Assembly (NCBI GenBank): GCA_016720145.1
Contig: JADJXV010000002.1
Span: 62,001-126,000, forward strand
Reading direction: 5' to 3'
Length of the DNA stretch: 64,000 nucleotides
Source of the DNA: Ignavibacteria bacterium
GTDB lineage: Bacteria > Bacteroidota > Ignavibacteria > Kapaibacteriales > UBA961
Below, one piece after another: positions 45,512 through 54,257 of this stretch; positions within the stretch are counted from its first letter, which is position 1, and each line of letters begins with the position of its first letter. The notes under the pieces are model-generated. The model was given only the letters and a program-made list of their open reading frames with translations. It did no database searches and was not told the origin of the DNA. Position numbers and translations under genes: made by a program.

Positions 45512-46051
45512 TCACAACACTATTTTTTCAACGGGTGGCGGAGGTGGCTGCATCACGGTGCCGCATTTGCTGCACGTGCGATGCTCTTCCGAACCGTAAT
45601 AGCGCTTGAATATCGGCGGTAATTGTGCCACGATGTCGGTGAGCTCGCAGAATTCTTCGTATAATTTCGTTCCGCAATTCTCGCAAAACCACATAAATGC
45701 ATCGAGTTCGGTTGTTTCGCGGCGGCGTTCTATCACCAGTCCCACCGTCCCTGCCCCACGCTGTGGAGAGTGCGGTGTGCGCGGAGGCAAAAGGAAAATA
45801 TCCCCTTCACGAATATGTATATCTTTCGGAACGCCATCATCAATAATTTTGACGACCACATCACCTTCGATTTGATAGAAAAATTCCTCGCCTTCGTTGT
45901 AATGATAGTCTTTCCGGGAATTCGGTCCGCCAACGACCATCACGATAAACTCTGTATCCTTATAGATTTGCGCATTACCGACCGGCGGCTTGAGTAGATG
46001 ACGGTGTTCGTCGATCCACCCTTTGAAATTAAATGGAAGTGCTACTGCCAT
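45512..46051 (-). CDS. nbaC: 3-hydroxyanthranilate 3,4-dioxygenase
   Basis: The 179-residue enzyme (ATG 46051) opens the ring of 3-hydroxyanthranilate with O2 and Fe(II), yielding the precursor of quinolinate for NAD. It matches the short bacterial form: HYNEGEEFFYQIEGD carries the first His and Glu ligands, PPRTPHSPQ the second His, and two rubredoxin-like CxxC pairs (CENCG near 139, CSKCG near 166) bind the second iron. The frame could begin at 46120 but homologous sequence starts at MAVALPFNFKGW. No other kynurenine pathway gene is in view. Confidence 0.9.
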   Translation of the reverse strand: MAVALPFNFKGWIDEHRHLLKPPVGNAQIYKDTEFIVMVVGGPNSRKDYHYNEGEEFFYQIEGDVVVKIIDDGVPKDIHIREGDIFLLPPRTPHSPQRGAGTVGLVIERRRETTELDAFMWFCENCGTKLYEEFCELTDIVAQLPPIFKRYYGSEEHRTCSKCGTVMQPPPPPVEKIVL

Positions 46052-46265
46052 AGGTTTTTCCTTTGATAAAGTACTAGATTGATTCGTTATGTTACAATAA
46101 CTGTTGCAATTACATATCAACCCTTTTAAATCTTATGCAACCTTATCGTATTCAGATAGATAAGCTTTGAAGAATACCTAAAATAGAACATTACAACCAA
46201 CTTTGTAATGAAGAATGCTTTTTACATTTCAGATTGTTAAAAGTCTTGTGCGAATGCAGTGTACG

Positions 46266-46472
46266 TTACAACAAATCAAATTCATCTTTTGAGATTTCTG
46301 CTTGTTTTAAAATTGCTCGAAATGTTCCTTCGGGTAAGTCTTTTGTGTGCATTGCAATATATGTTTGCCTGCCATCAGGATGCCGTAAAACGATGTGGGA
46401 ACCGGAAGTCCGTTTAATTTCAAAACCAATTTTTTGCAATTTACTCAATACTTCTTTCGGACGGGGCGGCAT
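46266..46472 (-). CDS. hicA: HicA-type mRNA interferase toxin
   Basis: The 68-residue protein has the compact HicA dsRNA-binding-like fold with GFEIKRTSGSHIVLRHPDGRQ, where the His of GSH is the catalytic residue. HicA cleaves mRNA in the cytoplasm when not bound by HicB. It begins immediately after the hicB stop codon, the HicB-first arrangement. Confidence 0.88.
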   Translation of the reverse strand: MPPRPKEVLSKLQKIGFEIKRTSGSHIVLRHPDGRQTYIAMHTKDLPEGTFRAILKQAEISKDEFDLL

Positions 46473-46694
46473 TTATATCTCGCTATATTCTAAAACTGCC
46501 TCTTCAATGAGATCTATTGATTCACCATGATCCTCTTTTTCTGAAATCCATATTTTGATTAAATCTTCAATTGCAGTTCTTGCCCCGTCAATCCCGTAAC
46601 CATGTGTTGTAATTCCCCATTGAGGAACATAAGCATAGAAATATCCTTCAAAATTCTTTTCATCTATTCTTTGATATAACACCGGGATTTTCAT
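46473..46694 (-). CDS. hicB: HicB-type antitoxin
   Basis: The 73-residue protein has a partial RNase H-like fold (YFYAYVPQWGITTHGYGIDGARTAIEDLIKIWI) typical of HicB, without the DNA-binding extension seen in longer HicB. It should neutralise HicA next door. The pair lies between an nbaC gene and a ligase gene. Confidence 0.85.
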   Translation of the reverse strand: MKIPVLYQRIDEKNFEGYFYAYVPQWGITTHGYGIDGARTAIEDLIKIWISEKEDHGESIDLIEEAVLEYSEI

Positions 46695-46738
46695 AAGACT
46701 CTCCTATATTTAAAACATGATGGTAATGAGAATCAACA

Positions 46739-47989
46739 TTACACCAGTTTCGTCGGTGTCAGCGAGGTTAATTTCTCATTAAGAGCATCTTGTGAGGGTA
46801 GATGTAGGTTTGAAATATAGCCGGTTGCGTCTTCCATGAGTCCCATTGTGGTCTCAGAATGAATGTATTCTACCACTTTTTCATAACTCTTCGTTTGCTC
46901 ATAGACGCGTAATTGCCGGTCGGCGCCGCTACCCATTTCGAGGATTTGATAGATGTATTCAATTTCCTTGCGTGAGCCGAGCTCATCGACCACATCATCC
47001 ACAAATTCAAGGAGTTCGCGTACGAGTACTTTCGCCGGCAGCTCTTTTTGCTTGCCGAAATCGATCAATTTCCCTTCGAGTCCGTAGCGCACCGCCCTCC
47101 ATTTATTCTCCATAATCAGCGCTCGTGAATACCGGCGGAAGCTGAGATTTTTCTTGTATAATGTATAGAGTTTTTTGGCAAGTGCTTGGCAAAGTGCTGC
47201 GATTGCGACTGTTTCATCGACTCTCATTGGCAAGTCACAAATCCGAATTTCGAGGGTTGGGAAGAATGGATGCGGTCGAATATCCCACCATATTTTTTTT
47301 GGGTTATCGATGCAACCTGTTTTAATCAAGAAGTTTACGTAACCCTCGTACTCAGCCCAACTGCTGAATTCGTCCGGCAAATTTGTCCGAGGAAAACGTT
47401 CAAATACTTTCGAACGGTACGATTTGAGACCGGTGTTTTGTCCCATCCAGAAGGGAGAATTGGTGGTAATCGCTAGAATATGCGGGAGGAAATACCGCAT
47501 TTCATTCATAATCTGCACCTGTAACTCACGATTTTCTATACCAATATGAATATGCATACCAAATATTAGCAGTGAGCGAGCGAGCATTTGCATATCTTCG
47601 ACGAGGACGCGGTAGCGTTCATCGGGGTAAATTTCCTGATCCTGCCAGCGCGCAAACGGGTGTGTACTTGCTGCGCCGACGAGGAGTCCGTTTTGACGAG
47701 CGAGCTGCCATATAATCGAGCGCATTTTGGTTAATTCAAATTTAGCTTCCCGTGCGTTCTGACAGACGCTTGTGCCGATTTCGAGCATGGAACCATGCAT
47801 TTCGGGCTTGATGTGTTCGTGGAGGAGAGTACGACCTTTTGATAGAAGCTCCATATTTATATGTGACTTCAGGTCAAAAGTCTCGGGATCGATCATCATA
47901 TATTCTTCTTCGATTCCGAGGGTAAATGCGGGTGGGTTGTCCATGTCATCAATCACCGGCGAGCCGACAGGCGAGGCATTCATATCCAT
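46739..47989 (-). CDS. ybdK: Carboxylate-amine ligase of the YbdK/GCS2 family
   Basis: The 416-residue cytoplasmic protein has the ATP-grasp-like GCS2 features: TLGIEEEYMMID near residue 27, HGSMLEIGTSVC, and FGMHIHIGIENRE. This family includes weak glutamate-cysteine ligases such as YbdK; physiological substrate is uncertain. DPRTLRL-like and EIRICDLPMRVDE segments are also present. It is divergent from lnt with about 200 bases between, which may hold both promoters. Confidence 0.88.
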   Translation of the reverse strand: MDMNASPVGSPVIDDMDNPPAFTLGIEEEYMMIDPETFDLKSHINMELLSKGRTLLHEHIKPEMHGSMLEIGTSVCQNAREAKFELTKMRSIIWQLARQNGLLVGAASTHPFARWQDQEIYPDERYRVLVEDMQMLARSLLIFGMHIHIGIENRELQVQIMNEMRYFLPHILAITTNSPFWMGQNTGLKSYRSKVFERFPRTNLPDEFSSWAEYEGYVNFLIKTGCIDNPKKIWWDIRPHPFFPTLEIRICDLPMRVDETVAIAALCQALAKKLYTLYKKNLSFRRYSRALIMENKWRAVRYGLEGKLIDFGKQKELPAKVLVRELLEFVDDVVDELGSRKEIEYIYQILEMGSGADRQLRVYEQTKSYEKVVEYIHSETTMGLMEDATGYISNLHLPSQDALNEKLTSLTPTKLV

Positions 47990-48191
47990 ATTTTCTCCAG
48001 TTTTTACTGAGGCACTGAAACAAGTTTACGATACCGTCATTTATTCGGCTGCCATCGTTTGGCAAAACCGATTGGCAAAAATACACTTTTTCTTAAATTC
48101 AGTTCATTCAAATTTTCGGTAGTCCAAATCTTCCTTCTCATTACATAAATTTACTGTAAATTTGAGCTGTGTTTATCCATAGGAATCCTTC

Positions 48192-49835
48192 ATGAATATA
48201 TATCTACTCGCATGTTTTGGCGGTGCTTTGCTCGCTCTCGGATTTTCACCGGTCAGTCTGTTTATCCTGCCTTTTGTGGGGTTTGTCCCGCTATTTTTCG
48301 CCCTCGAACGCACATCATCCCGCAAGCAACGCGTAACAGTCATGTACCTGTTTTTTTTCATTTTTCATGGAATTGGCAATTGGTGGGTGAGCAGTTGGCA
48401 GCCGAATGCCGACCCGTATCTGATGATTTCAGGTATTGCATTATGGCTCGGACATCCTTTTTTCTTCATGGTGCCGATAGTTGCGTATCGTTTTATACGT
48501 AGAAGACTTGGACTCACGAAAGGGTTGTTTGTATTCCCTTTTGTATGGACTGCATTTGAATGGGTGCACAGCTTGTCCGATGCATCCTACCCGTGGCTTT
48601 CGCTCGGCTATACTCAGATAGATTTTTTGCCATACGTGCAGATTGCCGACATCACCGGTGTCTGGGGAATTACATTTTTAGTAGCACTCGTTAATTCCAT
48701 AACTGCTTATTGGATAGTCCGTTATCGCGAGGATGCATCGATATCGGAAAGCTCATTATCTTGGAAATTCTATGTTATTCGTGGAGCAATTACCGTATCA
48801 CCGGTAATCATTCTGCCACTTATTTATGGACTCATTCAATTACCAAAATATGCGCCGGCCCAATCATTACAGACGCCTCATAAAATTAATGTCGCTGTGA
48901 TTCAGCCGAATATAAATCCTTGGCAAAAGTGGGAAAGTGATACGTATGAACAGGTACTGCTTCATCTTCGTATTCAGGATTCCCTTGCCTCACGGAGCAA
49001 ATTTGACCTCGCTCTGTGGAGCGAAACATCGATTCCGTATCTCGGGATGAAGGTCAGCAGTGAACATCATTTTGGTTTTCTCCAGCGTGAACTTGTGCGG
49101 TCAAATGCTGCTCTCCTGACAGGATTTTCAGAGATTGTGACCTTCCGACCCTCACCAGATGCGCCACCTATGGCGAAGCCATTACGCGGAGATCCGAATT
49201 TACTCTTTGCGGCACACAATTCTGCTATTCTTCTTTTGCCTGACTCTACTGAAAGCAGTGAATATCCTATTCACCGAAAGATGCGCCTCACACTATTTGC
49301 AGAATATATTCCATTTGTCGAAGTATTCCCTGTCATGATCAAATGGCTTGAATGGGGTGTGGGTATCTCTAACTGGATGAAGGGTAAGGAACAAATGCCG
49401 CTCCCTCTTGCACTCAAAACAGGCGATACAGCTCGTATCGGTTGTATTATTTGTATTGAATCGATCTATCCTGATTTTGTGCGCAATTATTCAGTAAAAG
49501 GCGCTAATATGCTTGTAGTGATTACCAATGATGCATGGTATAATCATACCTTCGGTCCGGCGCAACATTATGAAATTGCCGCAATGCGCGCGATCGAAAG
49601 CCGACGAGCAATTGCCCGCTGCGCAAATACCGGCATCTCCGGATTTATCGCACCATCGGGTTCGTCGTATTCTACTGCCAGGCAATATCAATCAGTTGGA
49701 ATGGCACAGGAAATTCCACTTGTAAGCGACATGACCTTGTATGTTCGATTTGGTGATTGGTTTCCAGAGCTTGGCTTTGGTATTACGATTATCGCACTGT
49801 TACTTTCGGGCGTACGTAGGATTAGGACAAAATAA
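48192..49835 (+). CDS. lnt: Apolipoprotein N-acyltransferase
   Basis: The 547-residue inner-membrane protein has about six to seven N-terminal helices and a periplasmic nitrilase-type domain: INVAVIQPNINPWQKW, ALWSETSIPY (catalytic Glu), RKMRLTLFAEYIPF (Lys) and GCIICIESIYPDFVRN (catalytic Cys), then ITNDAWYNHTFGPAQHYEI. Lnt N-acylates the lipoprotein amino-terminal cysteine. Several lipoproteins with lipoboxes are encoded in this window. It is a single gene, divergent from ybdK. Confidence 0.93.
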   Translation: MNIYLLACFGGALLALGFSPVSLFILPFVGFVPLFFALERTSSRKQRVTVMYLFFFIFHGIGNWWVSSWQPNADPYLMISGIALWLGHPFFFMVPIVAYRFIRRRLGLTKGLFVFPFVWTAFEWVHSLSDASYPWLSLGYTQIDFLPYVQIADITGVWGITFLVALVNSITAYWIVRYREDASISESSLSWKFYVIRGAITVSPVIILPLIYGLIQLPKYAPAQSLQTPHKINVAVIQPNINPWQKWESDTYEQVLLHLRIQDSLASRSKFDLALWSETSIPYLGMKVSSEHHFGFLQRELVRSNAALLTGFSEIVTFRPSPDAPPMAKPLRGDPNLLFAAHNSAILLLPDSTESSEYPIHRKMRLTLFAEYIPFVEVFPVMIKWLEWGVGISNWMKGKEQMPLPLALKTGDTARIGCIICIESIYPDFVRNYSVKGANMLVVITNDAWYNHTFGPAQHYEIAAMRAIESRRAIARCANTGISGFIAPSGSSYSTARQYQSVGMAQEIPLVSDMTLYVRFGDWFPELGFGITIIALLLSGVRRIRTK

Positions 49836-50208
49836 AACATAGCTTGCTCGATTTTTTATGTTTTTTGAGGATTCTAGCCAAGTTATACGTCATTTTCAAT
49901 CTTGGGTAATCGCGTCATCAGCTTGCTATAAATCTATATCGTTGTTTGAGTTCAAAATTGATATATCCACCTCAAAGTTTATATTTCCTTGATATAGTTG
50001 AAATTAAAAATACTGCTTGCGTATCTGCCTGCTTTTACACAATTTGCACTTGGTGACACACAATTTCTATTTCTCTCTCAATCTAATATCTATTGCAGAT
50101 TGATTGAAGTGTAATTCGAATAGAATAGAGATATTGTAGGAGTATGATTTAGGTTCGGTTGTAGATAAAGTTAACAGAATATAGATTTACCATGATTAAG
50201 GATTATCC
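49836..50208. other. Gene-free stretch before the HtrA-like gene
   Basis: 373 AT-rich bases. A weak AAAACATA/TATGTTTT hairpin follows lnt at about 49834-49864. No ORF, RNA or repeat family recognised; the protease promoter should lie at the right end. Confidence 0.45.
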
Positions 50209-51711
50209 ATGAGAATACTAAAAATACTTTTTTGTTTTCTGCTGATTTCTCTACCCACATATTCCTCAAACGCGCAATCACAGCTTGACTCTCGTAAAGT
50301 CTATGAAGTAGCAAGTGGTGGTGTCGTACTTATTAAAAACGGCTCTTCTGAAAACGGATCGGGATTTTTGGTAAATCCATCCGGTATTATCGTGACCAAT
50401 TATCATGTGATCGAAGATGCTGATTCTCTCAGCGATATCATTATTAAATTTAAAGATAATGCTGTCTTTCCTTGTAGAGCTATTCTCTTTAAGGACCCCA
50501 AACAAGATATTGCCATCATAAAAATTGACCCGACCGGTAGGCATACCGTGCTGCCAATAGCACCGGTCGGTATTATTCAGCAAGGAGAGGACGTTGCGGC
50601 AATCGGATGTCCATTTGGTATTGAGTTTACGATTACTAAGGGGATTATTTCCAATCTCATGCCTTCTTTAAAAACACCACATTTACTGCAATTCGATGCA
50701 TCGATTAATCCCGGGAACAGCGGTGGACCTATACTTAATAGATTTGCTCAGGTCACCGGTATGGTCGTATCTCGATTTGAGGCAGGCGGGCGCGCTCAGA
50801 ATATAAATTTTGCTATTAAATCCGACTATTTACGTACTGCTCTTACTGCGAATCGCATTATGTTTTTAGATTCAGGATTGATTCTTGATATTGATTCCGT
50901 TTCTCTTAGATTCCGTACTGCGCAAGACAGCTTACTCAATGCAATAGAAGCAAATAAAATAGTTCAAAAACGAACACAAGACAGTATAAATAAAATAAAT
51001 GAAGCTGAAAAAGCTGCTCAAATACGTTCTCAAGACAGTCTGCGTGATGTCGTAGAAGCCGAGAAGCTTCGCAATCTCGACTTCCAGCTCAGTGTTCAGC
51101 GTGAAAGAGAAGCTCAAAAACGATTACAAGAAATTGAACGAATACGACTTGCCGGCGTACGTGACAGCATTGAGCGCCTTTCGGTAATTGATCATTGGAT
51201 ACCTCGGATTATTTTTGGCTATGGGAATGATATGGGAACCTTCCAATCAAAAAGAACTCCTGAATCTACCTATAGTCAATTACAGCTAATGTTCGGCTAT
51301 CGGCCGAGTGTACGTGAAGGGGCAACTCGAGGCACGTTCTACGCTCTCTTCGGTACGATCGGTTTGCTTTCTCCTCCGGCAGTATCACAATCTCTACGGC
51401 AAGAATTTCCACCGGACACTTCCTTTCTAAATGGTCCGGATAGCAAGATGTTCGAAGAAGTTGAAATTGGCATTGTCATCAAAGAATTTTTTCGAATAAG
51501 CGCCGGTGTTGGCAATCAAGGGTTCCCAAAGTATAGCCCAAATTCACCTGATAATCTTTTCTACTATACCTTCTCGGCAGGATTTACTATTCACATCTCA
51601 ATTGTAGATATAGACTTACTCACTACGACAAGATTCGGTGGCGATTTACCGGTAATGCAAGTCAGAGCTGGTCTTGGTCTTGGAGTGAGATGGGATTTTG
51701 GGAAATGGTGA
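50209..51711 (+). CDS. Secreted HtrA-like serine protease with coiled coil and C-terminal barrel
   Basis: The 500-residue protein begins with a signal peptide (MRILKILFCFLLISLPT...SNAQ). A trypsin-like S1C domain follows with His66 (TNYHVIED), Asp100 (KQDIAIIKI) and Ser171 (NPGNSGGP). No PDZ domain is seen. Residues about 225-325 are a Gln/Glu/Lys/Arg coiled coil with repeated RTQDS-like units, and 330-500 look like an outer-membrane barrel ending RAGLGLGVRWDFGKW. A periplasmic or outer-membrane protease tethered by a barrel is inferred; this architecture is unusual. It is followed by CHASE2 and FecR genes after 221 bases of repeats. Confidence 0.85.
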   Translation: MRILKILFCFLLISLPTYSSNAQSQLDSRKVYEVASGGVVLIKNGSSENGSGFLVNPSGIIVTNYHVIEDADSLSDIIIKFKDNAVFPCRAILFKDPKQDIAIIKIDPTGRHTVLPIAPVGIIQQGEDVAAIGCPFGIEFTITKGIISNLMPSLKTPHLLQFDASINPGNSGGPILNRFAQVTGMVVSRFEAGGRAQNINFAIKSDYLRTALTANRIMFLDSGLILDIDSVSLRFRTAQDSLLNAIEANKIVQKRTQDSINKINEAEKAAQIRSQDSLRDVVEAEKLRNLDFQLSVQREREAQKRLQEIERIRLAGVRDSIERLSVIDHWIPRIIFGYGNDMGTFQSKRTPESTYSQLQLMFGYRPSVREGATRGTFYALFGTIGLLSPPAVSQSLRQEFPPDTSFLNGPDSKMFEEVEIGIVIKEFFRISAGVGNQGFPKYSPNSPDNLFYYTFSAGFTIHISIVDIDLLTTTRFGGDLPVMQVRAGLGLGVRWDFGKW

Positions 51712-51715
51712 GAAT

Positions 51716-51815
51716 TAGTCGGTGAGTCGTAAGTCTTTAAGTGGTAAGTCTGTAAGTGGTAAGTGGTAAGTGGTAAGTCAGTAAGTCGTAAGTCAAAAGT
51801 CAGTAAGTCGTATAT
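51716..51815. repeat. Degenerate GTAAGT-type tandem repeat
   Basis: About 100 bases of GTAAGTGGTAAGT and GTCAGTAAGTCGTAAGT units, the reverse-strand form of the repeat at 1366-1496, between the protease stop and the CHASE2 gene. Confidence 0.75.
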
Positions 51816-51840
51816 CAATTAAATTTTTTGTTACCAACGG

Positions 51841-51876
51841 TTCTGTCGTTTCTGTCGTTTCTGTTGTTTCTGTGGA
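51841..51876. repeat. Four-copy 9-bp tandem repeat
   Basis: TTCTGTCGT, TTCTGTCGT, TTCTGTTGT and TTCTGTGGA follow each other directly, lying in the non-coding lead of the CHASE2 gene. Confidence 0.8.
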
Positions 51877-51932
51877 TACAGTCTTTACTATCGTTACCGT
51901 CGTTATCATTGTCCATATTACTATTGACAGTT

Positions 51933-53141
51933 ATGAAATTTTTGTGGAATAAATCGTGTTTTTTTGCGACTATTTTTGTGTTTTTGATAATAGCAGGTAT
52001 TTCGAGTATTACGCTGAATATACAGTTTCTCGATCCATTTGGCAAAGCACTTTCGGACTTCAAGCTTACGGATATTGTTTTCTCGAAATTACGCCCCGAA
52101 CAACCGATTGACACCAATATTGTGCTCATCAATACCGGTGAATATCCGAAGAAAAAAATTGCTGAAATGATATTGGCGATTGCGCCACATCATCCTAAAG
52201 TGATTGGAATTGATCATTTTTTGCTACTCAACAGTAAGGATCCTGAGTCTGACTCGATGGTTGTCAAAGCGCTGTCATTAGCCGGTAATGTAACGCTGGT
52301 ATCGAAGCTAATTGGTTGGAGTGAATCTCGGAACAGATGGGATTCTCTTGCTTTTTCTCCTGATGTATTTTCTCGATACACCAATTCAGGATTTGCGAAT
52401 GTGATAACGCAGGACTTTCGAACAGTTCGAATAGTGACACCGATCGAAAGTGTAGGTAATGCTCATGAGGTTAGCTTTCCCGTAAAAGTAGCGCAAGTGT
52501 TTGATTCTAATGCAGTAAAGAATTTTTTAGCTCGAAAGAATAAATCTGAAGTTATCAATTATCGCGGTAATTGGAATTACTTCTTAGCAGCTGATACTGA
52601 TATCGATACTTATTCTCCGGAAGAGTTAGAATTTTTACGCGGTAAAATTGTCCTTTTCGGCTATCTTGGCAGATATCTTGGTGATACTCTTTCATTGGAG
52701 GATAAGTTTTTTACGCCGATGAACCCTCAATACGCCGGACATACCGACCGTGACATGTATGGCTTGGTCATACATGCAAATGTGATATCGATGATTTTAC
52801 ATAGATCATTTATCACAGAATTACCACGTTGGATTTCAATTTTGCTCGCTATAATTATATGTTATGGCAATATGTTGGTTTTCAATAGGATTTTTGAGAA
52901 ATACCCTACGTATTTTGAGCTTATCTCGGCTGTAATACTCCTTGCCGAACCTATTGCATTGCTTGTAGCTATGATTAGTTTATTTTTGTACTTCAATTTA
53001 AGTATTGATTTGACAGTCGCAGTACTTGCAACTTTTTTATCAGCAAATTCATTAGAAATATATTTGAATCTTTTTGAACCTCTTCCGCAAAAAATTCGTC
53101 ATCGCTTCAAAACATGGCGTAGTAAAAAATCTAGAAAATAA
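51933..53141 (+). CDS. CHASE2-domain membrane protein without an output domain
   Basis: From ATG 51933 (MKFLWNKSCFFATIFVFLII) the 402-residue protein has one N-terminal helix, an extracytoplasmic CHASE2 domain (about residues 45-285; LNPQF-like DPFGKALSDFKLTDIVFSKL, KVIGIDHFLL, GKIVLFGYLG, HANVISMIL) and three C-terminal helices, with a short basic tail (RHRFKTWRSKKSRK). CHASE2 normally precedes kinases or cyclases; none is fused here. The longer frame from 51828 translates through the 9-bp repeats and is rejected. It is followed by a FecR-like gene 36 bases on, a pairing known from cyanobacteria and others. Confidence 0.85.
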   Translation: MKFLWNKSCFFATIFVFLIIAGISSITLNIQFLDPFGKALSDFKLTDIVFSKLRPEQPIDTNIVLINTGEYPKKKIAEMILAIAPHHPKVIGIDHFLLLNSKDPESDSMVVKALSLAGNVTLVSKLIGWSESRNRWDSLAFSPDVFSRYTNSGFANVITQDFRTVRIVTPIESVGNAHEVSFPVKVAQVFDSNAVKNFLARKNKSEVINYRGNWNYFLAADTDIDTYSPEELEFLRGKIVLFGYLGRYLGDTLSLEDKFFTPMNPQYAGHTDRDMYGLVIHANVISMILHRSFITELPRWISILLAIIICYGNMLVFNRIFEKYPTYFELISAVILLAEPIALLVAMISLFLYFNLSIDLTVAVLATFLSANSLEIYLNLFEPLPQKIRHRFKTWRSKKSRK

Positions 53142-53177
53142 AAAACTATTACTATATCAACTTATTGGGGAAACATC

Positions 53178-54188
53178 ATGTTAACTATCAAAAACATCAG
53201 CTCTGTCGGCTTACTTGCCTTCGTTACGATGGTTTTTTTCGTTCAGAATACTTTTGCTCAATCATCAACCTTTAGAGTGATGACAGCTAAAAACACAACC
53301 TTTACCAATGACGGGGCGAATTGGAAATCTCTTCGTACAGGAGTACAGCTCAATGATAATGACAAAATCAAAGTAGATGCCGGTGGAATGGCAATCTTAG
53401 TACATTCAAGCGGCAAAACGATCGAAGTGAAATCACCCGGATCCTTTAACGTAAATGAATTGTCCGGTCAGGCACAAAGCGGCAAGGGTGTAGCCGGGAA
53501 ATTTGCTGGATATGTGATGGATGAATTGACCAAAGGTGCCGACAAAAAAGACTCCCGTTACCAACAAAACATGCAATTTACAGGCGCGACGAGTAAAATG
53601 TCGAATAGTGTCAATAAGCTCTGCCTCGACTCACCTAACTCAACAAATATTATAGGATCTACCGTTACTCTCGCTTGGCGAATCTGTGATGATGCACCGA
53701 AATTTGACGCTCCGCATTCTAATGCAGATAAAACAAATGCTGACAGATTTAGCGAAAGATCCGGTTCTGATGCACATAATCCATCCGTCGTACTCACACT
53801 TACAGACTCTTTAGGTACAAAAATCCGAGAAGAAAATCTCGACGTCAATGCACTATCACTCGATGTGAGTTCACTTGAAAAAGGTAAGCTTTACATGTGG
53901 AGCGTTCACTTGAAAAATAAACCAAATGTGAAGCTTACCAACAACACGTTTTTCATTCTCAACGATGAACAAGCCAAGCAAGTTGAAGCAGAAGCTGCAA
54001 CTATCAGCGAAGAACTCGGTACAACATCTGCATGGTCTGAGATCGTAACTGCTTCATTATATGAGCAAAACAAACTGTATGGTATGGCACTTTCCAAATA
54101 CCGGGCAGGTATTGAACGTGACCCATCTGTTCATGAATATCAACAACTCTACGCCAAATGCCTTGAACGTGTCGGCATTATGAAATAA
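53178..54188 (+). CDS. Secreted FecR-like protein with C-terminal TPR-like helices
   Basis: The 336-residue protein has a signal peptide (ending NTFAQ), then a FecR-like domain (about residues 33-90; GVQLNDNDKIKVDAGGMAILVHSSGKTIEVKSPG). The middle is beta-rich, with an Ig-like LTLTDSLGTKIREENLDV region, and the last 50 residues (WSEIVTASLYEQNKLYGMALSKYRAGIERDPSVHEYQQLYAKCLERVG) are TPR-like. GGGGAAAC precedes the ATG. Together with the CHASE2 protein upstream it may form a periplasmic sensing pair. Confidence 0.8.
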   Translation: MLTIKNISSVGLLAFVTMVFFVQNTFAQSSTFRVMTAKNTTFTNDGANWKSLRTGVQLNDNDKIKVDAGGMAILVHSSGKTIEVKSPGSFNVNELSGQAQSGKGVAGKFAGYVMDELTKGADKKDSRYQQNMQFTGATSKMSNSVNKLCLDSPNSTNIIGSTVTLAWRICDDAPKFDAPHSNADKTNADRFSERSGSDAHNPSVVLTLTDSLGTKIREENLDVNALSLDVSSLEKGKLYMWSVHLKNKPNVKLTNNTFFILNDEQAKQVEAEAATISEELGTTSAWSEIVTASLYEQNKLYGMALSKYRAGIERDPSVHEYQQLYAKCLERVGIMK

Positions 54189-54209
54189 TATATAATTCAT
54201 TGAAAAATA

Positions 54210-54243
54210 AAGCCGTTTATCAAATCGATAAGCGGCTTTTTTT
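54210..54243. terminator. Bidirectional terminator between FecR-like and YgiD-like genes
   Basis: AAGCCGTTTATC and GATAAGCGGCTT (one wobble) flank AAATC, with TTTTTT on the plus side and TTTATTTTTC on the minus side, serving two convergent genes. Confidence 0.85.
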
Positions 54244-54257
54244 AGGAATAATAGATT

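Noticed and set aside
51815..52132. Minus-strand ORF ending in Asn/Arg/Asp repeats
   Set aside because: Product of the 9-bp and GTAAGT repeats and antisense to the CHASE2 gene.
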